A DNA stretch of 46,837 nucleotides from Pseudomonas gessardii (GTDB lineage Bacteria > Pseudomonadota > Gammaproteobacteria > Pseudomonadales > Pseudomonadaceae): contig NZ_MNPU01000043.1 in assembly GCF_001983165.1 (NCBI RefSeq), positions 1-46,837 on the forward strand. Direction: 5' to 3'. Below the pieces are notes generated by a model. That model was not told the origin of the DNA. It was given only the letters and a program-made list of their open reading frames with translations, and searched no databases. A program made the position numbers and the translations under genes. This document shows, piece after piece, positions 24,043 to 31,283 of the stretch (positions are counted from its first letter, which is position 1; each line of letters opens with the position of its first letter).

Positions 24043-26094
24043 CTATTTGAATTTGTGTTCGATAAACTCAGTAAGTTTGGTGGCTACAATCTTGCTTCCT
24101 GAATTGCTAAGGTGGTGCCCGTCACGAAAGAAAATATCGCTATTGTCGCTGGAATAACACTTTGTTTTGTCGCAAAATAGCGATGAAGCATCAAAAATCT
24201 GAACGTTTTTACTTACTGAAGCTATATCTTGCAATATATCATCATATTGTTTGTTTCGTCCCTCAAAACTTGAGCGGGATATGCTGCAGTCCGGCTTGCT
24301 AATCTTGAAAGGCCTTGTTGCACAAGCTCTTGGGCTTATTAGGAATTCAGGTGTATCCTTCACTAACACTACTTTTTTGCCTGATGAAATAAGCTCTTGC
24401 ACAGACTTTTTTAGACCCTCAGCAAATAAAGCCTTCTTATTGCTAACATCATTGGTTTCTCCGATGATGTATCGACTGTTAGGGTTGTTGTCATTTATTC
24501 CCTTGTGTTCTGGCGCCACTCCCTTATCAGAAAGATATACTCCGCCTAGAGATGCAAGTACAACGATTTTGGCATTGCTGGATTTTATTAAATCTATAGA
24601 GTTGTTGTTAGCTATTTCGCATTCGTATTTTGATTTGTTTGATACCCATGCCTTTACGCCTAATATTGGTGGGCAGCTGTTCCGGCCAATCAAAAGCCAG
24701 TTTTTATTTTTTACGCTCTTAAGTCCAGGGAATAGATGCTCCGCATGACTGTCTCCCCATAGTATATATTCTTCGTCTTTATTATTGTCTATCTTGTTGC
24801 ACCAGCTCATTTCCTTGTACTTTATGTTTTTATCTAGGCAGCTTGCTATTTCATATTTGTTTAGGTCGTTGGATTTATTAATAAGATTTTTCCTTACCTG
24901 CCTATCAGAAACCCCTTGCTCTTTGTAAATCAAGTATCCGGACAGGCCAGTAGCCAGCATTAAAAAAAATAGAATCGCTGTTTTGCTTTTTCTTTTTACA
25001 TTAAGTCTAAGAGGGTTTTCAATAAGTGCGTACGTCGCCCATGCAAGTAGGATTGACGCAGCTAAAGCGGATATTCTTATTTGTGCGCTTGGCGTATCAG
25101 CTTCGATTATTCTGATAAAAGAAAGAATAGGCCAGTGCCATAGATAAAGCGGAAAGCTGATTAAACCTATCCAAACCATTATTTTGTTTGAAAGTAAATG
25201 CTTATTAATTAATGCATTGGGCCCAGCACTAATAATAAGCGCTGTTCCTACTGTTGGCAGTAATGCCCAGTATCCAGGGAACAAGCTCTCTTTTGTGATA
25301 AAAAAGATGCCTGCCATTATCATTAAAATACCAAGTATCGACTGTGCGTTTCTCAGGATTTCTAATGGCTGTGTATTTTGGTTCCGATATATGTATTTTG
25401 CAAAAATGTTGTATGTTAATAGTCGATGACTGAATATTTTTGCAGGTCTGTACATAGAGAAATATGCAATAATAGAGCCTATAAGAAGCTCCCAGAATCG
25501 GCTTTGTGGCGAGTAGAATGCCGCAGACGAATCGCTCTTAATAGTAATTAATCCTATTAAAAAAGAAGCTGATGCAAGTATTATAATTATTGATAGTCTA
25601 TTAATTTTTGACTTCCATATTGCAAGCAATAGGATTGGCCATATAATATAAAACTGTTCTTCAATCCCTAGGGACCACAAATGCAGAAGAGGCTTTGTGT
25701 CAGATAAATTATCAAAGTAACCTGTCTCGCTCCAAAAGACTAGGTTTGCAACGAATCCTGCTCCTCCTGCGGTATGCTTTCCAAGCTGCATATACTCATC
25801 AGCCAATAATGATATCCAGCCGAAGGTAAGACATGTAATTAATACCAGTATAAGTGCGGGGTAAATTCTGTTTATTCTTCTGCTGTAGAAATCAAGAAGG
25901 CTAAATTTGTCGTTGTCTAGGTTTGAGAATAGTATTCTTGATATCAGATACCCTGATATAACAAAAAATATATCTACACCGATAAACCCTCCATTTAAAA
26001 TTGAGGGGAAAGCATGAAAAATAACAACCGATAAAACGGCTATCGCTCTTAATCCGTCGATGTCCGGCCGATACACTGTGTTTTTGCTATGCAT
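24043..26094 (-). CDS. O-acyltransferase (acyltransferase 3 + SGNH), probable lysogenic-conversion gene
   Basis: 683 aa. The N-terminal half has about ten membrane helices of the acyltransferase-3 family (RPDIDGLRAIAVLSVVIFHAF with His27, then GGFIGVDIFFVISGYLIS and LLHLWSLGIEEQFYIIWPI). The C-terminal half is a periplasmic SGNH domain with GDSH (Ser449) and DGHH (Asp658, His661). This is the OafA/OatA-like design that moves acetyl groups to O-antigen or other surface sugars. The gene is strikingly AT-rich against the GC-rich phage and runs opposite to the late genes, so it can be expressed in the lysogen. AAGGGAA precedes the ATG. Sugar target unknown. Confidence 0.88.
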   Translation of the reverse strand: MHSKNTVYRPDIDGLRAIAVLSVVIFHAFPSILNGGFIGVDIFFVISGYLISRILFSNLDNDKFSLLDFYSRRINRIYPALILVLITCLTFGWISLLADEYMQLGKHTAGGAGFVANLVFWSETGYFDNLSDTKPLLHLWSLGIEEQFYIIWPILLLAIWKSKINRLSIIIILASASFLIGLITIKSDSSAAFYSPQSRFWELLIGSIIAYFSMYRPAKIFSHRLLTYNIFAKYIYRNQNTQPLEILRNAQSILGILMIMAGIFFITKESLFPGYWALLPTVGTALIISAGPNALINKHLLSNKIMVWIGLISFPLYLWHWPILSFIRIIEADTPSAQIRISALAASILLAWATYALIENPLRLNVKRKSKTAILFFLMLATGLSGYLIYKEQGVSDRQVRKNLINKSNDLNKYEIASCLDKNIKYKEMSWCNKIDNNKDEEYILWGDSHAEHLFPGLKSVKNKNWLLIGRNSCPPILGVKAWVSNKSKYECEIANNNSIDLIKSSNAKIVVLASLGGVYLSDKGVAPEHKGINDNNPNSRYIIGETNDVSNKKALFAEGLKKSVQELISSGKKVVLVKDTPEFLISPRACATRPFKISKPDCSISRSSFEGRNKQYDDILQDIASVSKNVQIFDASSLFCDKTKCYSSDNSDIFFRDGHHLSNSGSKIVATKLTEFIEHKFK

Positions 26095-26208
26095 GACTTC
26101 CCTTTCTCCGGCGCGGCCGGGGGCAAATTGATTTCGGTCCGGATTCTACAAGCGAACGCCGTGCGTGTCAGGGTCGAAGGCCAGATAAGTGATACCCGCT
26201 ACGTTTGA
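26089..26208 (+). pseudogene. Possible 3' remnant of an older tail gene
   Basis: A short + frame reads FPFSGAAGGKLISVRILQANAVRVRVEGQISDTRYV and stops at 26206-26208. This is GC-rich like the phage and unlike the AT-rich acyltransferase, and it ends just before a phage-type terminator module. It may be the C-terminal end of a tail gene whose body was replaced by the fibre/acyltransferase cassette. The evidence is only composition and context. Confidence 0.3.
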
Positions 26209-26217
26209 GATTTTGTG

Positions 26218-26242
26218 CCCGCCATCGAGCGGGTTTATTTTT
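26218..26242 (+). terminator. Terminator before the endolysin gene
   Basis: CCCGC-CATCGA-GCGGG followed by TTTATTTTT; the hairpin is identical to the one after gene J. Confidence 0.8.
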
Positions 26243-26256
26243 GCCTGGAGAAAAGC

Positions 26257-26808
26257 ATGCCGATCACCGAGCAGCAGTTGCTGCGCATCCTCCCGAACGC
26301 CGGCCGCCAAGCCGGCGTTTTTGCATCTGCGCTGAGCCTGGCCATGGACCGCTACCAGATCAACACCAAGCTGCGCATGGCAGCTTTCATCGCCCAGGTC
26401 GGGCATGAGTCGGGCCAGTTCCGGTACGTTCGAGAACTTGGCGGCGACCAGTACCTAAGCAAGTACGACACTGGAACCCTGGCTAAGCGCCTGGGTAATA
26501 CGCCAGAGGCTGACGGTGACGGTCAGAAGTACCGCGGGAGAGGGCTGATCCAGATCACTGGGCGCGACAACTACCTGGCGTGCAGTAAGGCGCTATTCGG
26601 TGATGACCGGCTGCTTCGTACACCTGAACTGCTAGAGCAGGCCGAGTGGGCGGCGAAGTCTGCAGCCTGGTTCTGGAACTCCCGCGACCTGAACAAGCTG
26701 GCTGACTCGGGTTCATTCGAGATGATCACCCGGCGAATCAACGGCGGCGTCAACGGCCTGGCTGAGCGCGTTGCCTTCTATAACACTGCGCTGAAGGTTC
26801 TGGCATGA
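26257..26808 (+). CDS. Endolysin, glycoside hydrolase family 19
   Basis: 183 aa from the ATG at 26257 (GGAGAAAA upstream); a start at 26215 would run through the terminator. The chitinase/lysozyme-like fold is clear: MAAFIAQVGHESGQFRYVREL gives the catalytic acid Glu51, YRGRGLIQITGRDNYLACSKAL is the GH19 substrate groove motif, and WAAKSAAWFWNSRDLNKLADSG and ITRRINGGVNGLAERVAFYNTAL close the domain. It cuts peptidoglycan glycan strands at lysis. There is no signal peptide, so it needs a holin, probably the pair at 967-1637. ATGA overlaps the spanin gene. Confidence 0.9.
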   Translation: MPITEQQLLRILPNAGRQAGVFASALSLAMDRYQINTKLRMAAFIAQVGHESGQFRYVRELGGDQYLSKYDTGTLAKRLGNTPEADGDGQKYRGRGLIQITGRDNYLACSKALFGDDRLLRTPELLEQAEWAAKSAAWFWNSRDLNKLADSGSFEMITRRINGGVNGLAERVAFYNTALKVLA

Positions 26809-27317
26809 ACGCTCTCTGGCTGCGAATCCTTCCTTATATAGCAGCGGTGGCCGTCGTCCTGATCGGCCTGCTCCTGGCATATAGCCACGGCCAGTCGGTC
26901 ACCAATGAAGAGTGGCAGGCAAAGTGGAACGCCCGGGATACATGGGACGCCGCAGCGAAGGCCCTCAACGAATCCACCGAGCGCGCCAAAGAGCAGGCCC
27001 GGCAACAGACAATCAACAAGGTGATCCAGGATGGCCAGAAAGTCATTGATCAGGCATTTGCTGATGCTGCCGCTTCTCGCGATGATCGCAGCTTGCGGGA
27101 CGCAGCCGACGCAACTGCCGGTAGAGTCGCAGCCAGTCAAGCCGGCGACCATTCCTGCACTGCCGCCGCAAGCCAGGCAGCTACCCGCGCCGTCATGGTG
27201 TTTGCCGACGTGCTCAAGCGCGCTGATCAAAGAGCGGGAGACTTGGCGGCAGATGCTGATCAAAGCCGAGGCCGTGGAGTGACGTGCGAGCGGGCCTATG
27301 ATGGGTTGGGTGGTTGA
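26805..27317 (+). CDS. Inner-membrane spanin Rz (DUF2514-like)
   Basis: 170 aa. One N-terminal membrane helix (residues about 8-26, ILPYIAAVAVVLIGLLLAYS) is followed by a long helical periplasmic part (EEWQAKWNARDTWDAAAKALNESTERAKEQARQQTINKVIQDGQ), as in i-spanins. It pairs with the Rz1 lipoprotein encoded inside it in another frame to fuse inner and outer membranes at lysis. It overlaps the endolysin stop by 4 bases, and its 3' end overlaps the convergent integrase gene by 22 bases. Confidence 0.82.
   Translation: MNALWLRILPYIAAVAVVLIGLLLAYSHGQSVTNEEWQAKWNARDTWDAAAKALNESTERAKEQARQQTINKVIQDGQKVIDQAFADAAASRDDRSLRDAADATAGRVAASQAGDHSCTAAASQAATRAVMVFADVLKRADQRAGDLAADADQSRGRGVTCERAYDGLGG
27031..27282 (+). 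CDS. Outer-membrane spanin lipoprotein Rz1 (nested in Rz)
   Basis: 83 aa in the +1 frame, wholly inside the Rz gene. It has a lipoprotein signal: basic MARKSLIRH, hydrophobic LLMLPLLAMIAA and lipobox Cys22 (IAAC-G). The mature part is Pro-rich (VKPATIPALPPQARQLPAPSW), the usual trait of Rz1. It is anchored in the outer membrane and binds Rz across the periplasm. The mature length, about 62 residues, is normal. GGCC-rich sequence before the start offers only a weak ribosome-binding site, so low-level translation is likely. Confidence 0.82.
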   Translation: MARKSLIRHLLMLPLLAMIAACGTQPTQLPVESQPVKPATIPALPPQARQLPAPSWCLPTCSSALIKERETWRQMLIKAEAVE

Positions 27318-28492
27318 AGCAGTTCTGCGCTCACCAGATCAGCCCACTCCTGCATCATTTCACGGCGCTGCTCAATATAGGCCGCGTGGTTGTATACGTC
27401 CCTTATGAAGCTGCTATCGGCGTGAGCAAGCTGCCTCTCAATCCAATCACGGTTGTACCCGCGCCCGTTCATCTCGGTGGAGAATAGGTGGCGGAAGCCG
27501 TGTGGGGACTGCTTCCCTGTAAGCCCGCATGTACCCATGACGTTACTGGCGTAGTTGATGCCGATCGGGGCTGTAGAGTCGCTTCTGTTGGTGAAGACAT
27601 ATCGAAGATTGCCAGATATTGGAAGCATCCCCCTCAGGAGTTCCACGGCCTGGGTCGACAGCGGCACCGCATGTTCGCGGCGAGCCTTCATCTTTTGCGC
27701 AGGGGTTATCCATGTCGCTGCATCAAGATCGATTTCAGACCACTCAATCTGCCTGACCTCGCCCGGGCGAGACGCGGTGTAGATCATAAGCATTACTGCA
27801 GATCGGAGCTGATAGCTCGTAATGTTCTGATGAATGGCCGCAATGGTCTTAGGTAGCTCGCTCATCGGTAGGAATGGGTGGTGGCTGCTCTGAGCACCCT
27901 TTTCGGTTACAGCATGCATTTCAGCGGTTGGGTTCGACTCTATGATCCCCGTTGCAATGGCGTAGCTGAAAACCTGGCCCATGCGCTGCCGAGCCTTCAC
28001 CGCGGTAACGACGGAGCCGCGCTTTTCAATCTTTCGGATCAGGCTGATCACATCTGATCGCTTGATAGAGTCGATCTGCCGGCTACCGAAGACTGGCAGT
28101 ACATCCAATTCCATCAGGTTGCTGATGATTCGATAGGTGCCTGGAGAGATGCTTCCCTTTCTGAAGGCCAGCCATTCGTCGTAGATCCTGCGGAACGTTC
28201 GACTGCCGGCCTCAATCAATCCCGCCTTCTTTTCCTTCCTCGATTCACGCGGATCAATTCCGCGTGCAATATCTTCCCGCGCCTCATCTCTTCGTGAGCG
28301 CGCTTCCTTTAGGCCCGTGTCCGGGTATGTCCCAAAAGAAATCCTCGCCTGCTTGCCAAGCCATGTGAACCGAAAGTGCCAGCTCTTTATTCCGCTGGCG
28401 GCCACGTATAGGGATAGCCCGAGTGTGTCGGGGAGGGTGTACGCCTTGTCCTTTGGCCTTGCCTGCCTGGCTGCGGTATCCGTGAGAGCCAC
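27296..28492 (-). CDS. Prophage tyrosine integrase (P4-like, with arm-binding domain)
   Basis: 398 aa from the GTG at 28492, chosen because AGAGGA lies about 8 bases upstream and the family N-terminus VALTDTAARQARPKDKAYTLPDTLGLSLYVAASGIKSWHFRF begins there; the open frame runs back to 28588. An N-terminal DUF4102-type domain is followed by a SAM-like core-binding domain (about 100-200) and a catalytic domain with Arg (YTASRPGEV), HxxR (SPHGFRHLFST), a later His (LAHADSS) and nucleophile Tyr372 (NHAAYIEQRR). It integrates and excises the prophage. Its place marks the right end of the element. Confidence 0.9.
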   Translation of the reverse strand: MALTDTAARQARPKDKAYTLPDTLGLSLYVAASGIKSWHFRFTWLGKQARISFGTYPDTGLKEARSRRDEAREDIARGIDPRESRKEKKAGLIEAGSRTFRRIYDEWLAFRKGSISPGTYRIISNLMELDVLPVFGSRQIDSIKRSDVISLIRKIEKRGSVVTAVKARQRMGQVFSYAIATGIIESNPTAEMHAVTEKGAQSSHHPFLPMSELPKTIAAIHQNITSYQLRSAVMLMIYTASRPGEVRQIEWSEIDLDAATWITPAQKMKARREHAVPLSTQAVELLRGMLPISGNLRYVFTNRSDSTAPIGINYASNVMGTCGLTGKQSPHGFRHLFSTEMNGRGYNRDWIERQLAHADSSFIRDVYNHAAYIEQRREMMQEWADLVSAELLQPPNPS

Positions 28493-28493
28493 T

Positions 28494-28538
28494 AGTACAT
28501 CCTCTGAAAAATATTCCCGATGTACTGGATGATGTACT
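28494..28538. promoter_or_regulatory. Three copies of GATGTACT beside the integrase start
   Basis: AGTACATC (28494-28501, inverted) and GATGTACT at 28519-28526 and 28531-28538 (12-bp period). They flank the integrase start and its presumed promoter. They may be integrase arm sites, excisionase sites or an operator for int. The motif is seen; the role is inferred. Confidence 0.5.
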
Positions 28539-28753
28539 AAGAAAATGCCAATGGGAAGGTATTGCGCGGTACTGAGTGGTACACGCATGTTTCATGCTTT
28601 GGGGGGATGGAGGGTGTTAGTGATACTGAGGGGTTTTAGGCGAGAGTCTACCGTGGAATCTTTGAAAATTTCCACGGTGTTTTTCAGCTCGGTCAGGTGT
28701 CTGGCAGGCGGCGAGTTTAACAGCTTGGCTGGCGCACTGCGCGCACTGGCGGA
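28539..28753. other. Presumed right attachment region of the prophage (attR)
   Basis: Between the integrase and the host phospholipase gene there is no gene. The prophage-host junction must lie here, but the core cannot be fixed because the left junction is outside the window. No tRNA is present. A hairpin (28651-28677) may be a terminator. Confidence 0.5.
28651..28684 (+). terminator. Possible terminator at the prophage right end
   Basis: 8-bp stem CCGTGGAA/TTCCACGG with an 11-nt loop, followed by TGTTTTT. Confidence 0.5.
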
Positions 28754-29833
28754 TCAGAGGGGGGCCAGGCGTTCACCCAATCGGCCGTTATCGGCCAGTT
28801 CCAGGAACTCATCGCCCAAGCGCTGGCTTTCACTCATCGCGGTTTGCCAGTACTGATTGCGGCGCGTGTCATCCCCCATAAAACGTTTGAAGTCGCTGCG
28901 ATCCGGCAATTTGCCGTGGGGCAGGCGGGCCAGGTAGTCCCGTGACGGGGCCACCAGCAACACATCCTGCAAACCCTGCGGGCTACTGCGCCGCCACGGC
29001 AGACTCTTGTCGAACCAGCCGGGGATGACCCGGTCGGTGAAGTGTGGGTACAGCACAATGTCATGGCCGTGGTAGGGCAGGTCGAGGTGGTAGTCCAGCA
29101 GGCCGCCATCGCGATAGGTGCCGGCACCGGCGCCCGGTAAGTCGCGCACACCTTGCATCACCATGGGGATCGAGCCGGACGCCAGCAAGGCCTGGCGCAG
29201 GTTGCCCAGTTCCAGGTCGAGGAAACGCGAAGGGAAATCCTTGAGTGGGTGCAGCGGCGGGGCCTGGCGCGGGTCGTGGATGATCAGCCGTTCAAAGTGC
29301 CGGGACAGCCGTGCCCGGCCACGCAGGTTGTCGGCAATCACCGAGGACAGGCCCAGGCCCAGGCGCCCGCGATGATCGTCGGCCAGCAGGCCATGGCTTT
29401 TGACGACCATGATATTCAGGCGGTAGTGCGGGTTATCCAAAAGCGTCGCATCGCGCCCGGCCAGCAGGTCATCGAGCATGCGCTGGCAGCTCTGGCTGAC
29501 CTCGGCCATGGTCACGCCCTTGGCAAAGCGTTGCTCGTTGTACAGGCGCCCGAGGTCGAGCAGGCCCTGCACCGGGTCCGGCAGGCAGGCGCTGGCAAAG
29601 CGCCAGGAACCAATCGACGCGCCAATCAGCGAGCGCTCGCGGGGCGCGCGTGCCAGCCAGTCCCCGAACAGCGCCAGGTCCAGGCCCTGAATCCCCAAGG
29701 CCTTGGGGCCACCGGCCGCGCCGGGCAGAATGCCCACGTCCGCAGGCGCCAGCCCTTGCTCGCGAATGCGTGAAAAGGCGCGCTGGCCAGCCTTGACTGT
29801 TAGGGCTGGGAACTTGATGTGGATGGCCGTCAT
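28754..29833 (-). CDS. Patatin-like phospholipase family protein
   Basis: 359 aa. The nucleophile motif GASIG (Ser73 in SLIGASIGSWRFA) and an oxyanion-type Gly-rich stretch GILPGAAGGPKALGIQG precede it; YRDGGLLDYHLD gives the catalytic Asp of the Ser-Asp dyad (DGG). This fits the patatin fold of acyl hydrolases acting on membrane lipids. There is no signal peptide, so it is probably cytoplasmic or peripheral. It is transcribed away from the PepSY operon and may be the first host gene beside the prophage. Substrate unknown. Confidence 0.82.
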   Translation of the reverse strand: MTAIHIKFPALTVKAGQRAFSRIREQGLAPADVGILPGAAGGPKALGIQGLDLALFGDWLARAPRERSLIGASIGSWRFASACLPDPVQGLLDLGRLYNEQRFAKGVTMAEVSQSCQRMLDDLLAGRDATLLDNPHYRLNIMVVKSHGLLADDHRGRLGLGLSSVIADNLRGRARLSRHFERLIIHDPRQAPPLHPLKDFPSRFLDLELGNLRQALLASGSIPMVMQGVRDLPGAGAGTYRDGGLLDYHLDLPYHGHDIVLYPHFTDRVIPGWFDKSLPWRRSSPQGLQDVLLVAPSRDYLARLPHGKLPDRSDFKRFMGDDTRRNQYWQTAMSESQRLGDEFLELADNGRLGERLAPL

Positions 29834-29992
29834 ACCGGTCTCTGTGCAGGCGAGCAGGGCAGTATAGGAAATTTTCCCCGGAGTCAGGCAAGGTGTTGTG
29901 GGACAATTGCCATGGTGGCAATTCAGTTTCAGTTAAGTTGTGACCCGTACTGTGGGGGCCGTAGGCAAAACATCCGGAAATGGAGAATCATC

Positions 29993-30301
29993 ATGAAAAC
30001 CCTCACAGCCATTATCGCCGCCAGTATCATCGCCCTCACTACCGGCCTGGCCCAGGCGCGGGACCTGGGGCCGGATGAAGCGCTGAGATTGCGTGACGCT
30101 GGTACCATCCAGTCTTTCGAGAAGCTCAATGCCGCCGCCCTGGCCAAACATCCCGGTGGCACCGTGCATGAAACCGAGCTGGAGCAGGAGTACGGCAAGT
30201 ATATTTACCAGGTTGAGCTGCGCGATGCCCAAGGCGTCGAGTGGGATGTGGAATTGGACGCTGTTACCGGGCAAGTCCTCAAGGATCATCAGGATACGTA
30301 A
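29993..30301 (+). CDS. PepSY-domain periplasmic protein (first of a pair)
   Basis: 102 aa with TGGAGA upstream of the ATG. Residues 1-22 (MKTLTAIIAASIIALTTGLAQA) form a signal peptide cut before RDL. The rest is one PepSY unit: DEALRLRDAGTIQSFEKLNAAALAKHPGGTVHETELEQEYGKYIYQVELRDAQGVEWDVELDAVTGQVLKDHQD. PepSY proteins are thought to modulate periplasmic proteases or act as sensors beside two-component systems. Its stop overlaps the next start (TAATG), so it heads a four-gene operon. Confidence 0.85.
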   Translation: MKTLTAIIAASIIALTTGLAQARDLGPDEALRLRDAGTIQSFEKLNAAALAKHPGGTVHETELEQEYGKYIYQVELRDAQGVEWDVELDAVTGQVLKDHQDT

Positions 30302-30615
30302 TGAAGGTAAATCTACGCACCGGCAGTCGACTGGCGCTGGTGCTCCTGGCCTTTTGCTCGGTGGTGGCTGCCCGGGACCTCAACCAGGATGAAGCTCTGG
30401 AGCTGCGCCAACAAGGGGTGATCCTGTCCCTTGAGCTGCTGTTGCAGCAGGCCATGGCGCGGCATCCCGGCGCCAGGTTGCTGGAGGCTGATCTTGAGAG
30501 CAAAAACGGCGGGTATGCCTATGAGGTGGAGCTGGTGACCGCCGATGGCGTGGTCCGGGAAATCAAACTGGACGCGACCACCGGCGCGTTGCTTAAAGAC
30601 GAGGAAGATGACTGA
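30301..30615 (+). CDS. PepSY-domain periplasmic protein (second of a pair)
   Basis: 104 aa. The signal peptide is about residues 1-24 (NLRTGSRLALVLLAFCSVVAA). The mature part (RDLNQDEALELRQQGVILSLELLLQQAMARHPGARLLEADLESKNGGYAYEVELVTADGVVREIKLDATTGALLKDEED) aligns end to end with the upstream protein, so the two arose by tandem duplication. The stop overlaps the regulator start (TGATG), which couples sensor accessory and regulator expression. Confidence 0.85.
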   Translation: MKVNLRTGSRLALVLLAFCSVVAARDLNQDEALELRQQGVILSLELLLQQAMARHPGARLLEADLESKNGGYAYEVELVTADGVVREIKLDATTGALLKDEEDD

Positions 30616-31283
30616 TGCGCCTGCTTCTGGTGGAGGACCACGTACCGTTGGCCGATGAACTGATGGCCGGGCTCAAAGCCCAGGGCTATGCCGTGGATTG
30701 GCTGGCGGACGGCCGCGACGCGGTGTACCAGGGGCGCAGCGAGCCTTACGACCTGATCATCCTCGATCTGGGCCTGCCCGGGCTGTCGGGGCTTGAGGTG
30801 TTGAGCCAATGGCGCGCCGCCGCCCTGGCGATCCCGGTGTTGATCCTCACCGCCCGCGACTCCTGGGCCGAGCGCATCGAAGGGCTCAAGGCCGGGGCGG
30901 ATGACTACCTGAGCAAGCCGTTTCACCCCGAGGAGCTGTACCTGCGCATCCAGGCGCTGTTGCGGCGCTCCCATGGCCAGGCCAACCAGCCGACCTTGCA
31001 GGCGGCGGGCTTGCACCTGGATGAAGGCCGCCAGTGCGTGCTGCGCGACGGGGCCGAGGTGCAACTGACCGCTGCCGAGTTTCGCCTGTTGCGCTACTTC
31101 ATGTTGCATCCCGAACAGATCCTGTCGAAAAGCCATCTGGCCGAGCACTTGTATGACGGTGAGACCGAGCGCGACTCCAACGTCCTCGAAGTCCACGTCA
31201 ACCACCTGCGGCGCAAGCTCGGGCGCAGTGTGATTGAAACCCGGCGTGGCCAGGGTTACCGCTTTGGCGCCAGCCCCGCGTGA
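30615..31283 (+). CDS. OmpR-family response regulator
   Basis: 222 aa. The receiver domain has acidic pocket residues Glu7/Asp8, phospho-acceptor Asp51 (LIILDLGLPG), Thr79 and Lys101 (YLSKPF). The C-terminal winged helix (about 130-220) reads TAAEFRLLRYFMLHPEQILSKSHLAEHLYDGETERDSNVLEVHVNHLRRKLGRSVIETRRGQGYRF, a PhoP/QseB-type DNA-binding domain. It is co-transcribed with the upstream PepSY pair and the downstream kinase. It may regulate its own operon, but no clear direct-repeat box was identified. Confidence 0.93.
   Translation: MRLLLVEDHVPLADELMAGLKAQGYAVDWLADGRDAVYQGRSEPYDLIILDLGLPGLSGLEVLSQWRAAALAIPVLILTARDSWAERIEGLKAGADDYLSKPFHPEELYLRIQALLRRSHGQANQPTLQAAGLHLDEGRQCVLRDGAEVQLTAAEFRLLRYFMLHPEQILSKSHLAEHLYDGETERDSNVLEVHVNHLRRKLGRSVIETRRGQGYRFGASPA

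Noticed and set aside
26146..26406. 86-aa minus frame opposite the endolysin start
   Set aside because: It is antisense to the well-supported endolysin gene and runs through its terminator.
28539..28753. tRNA gene as prophage attachment site
   Set aside because: No cloverleaf-like sequence found; the att core cannot be set without the left junction.
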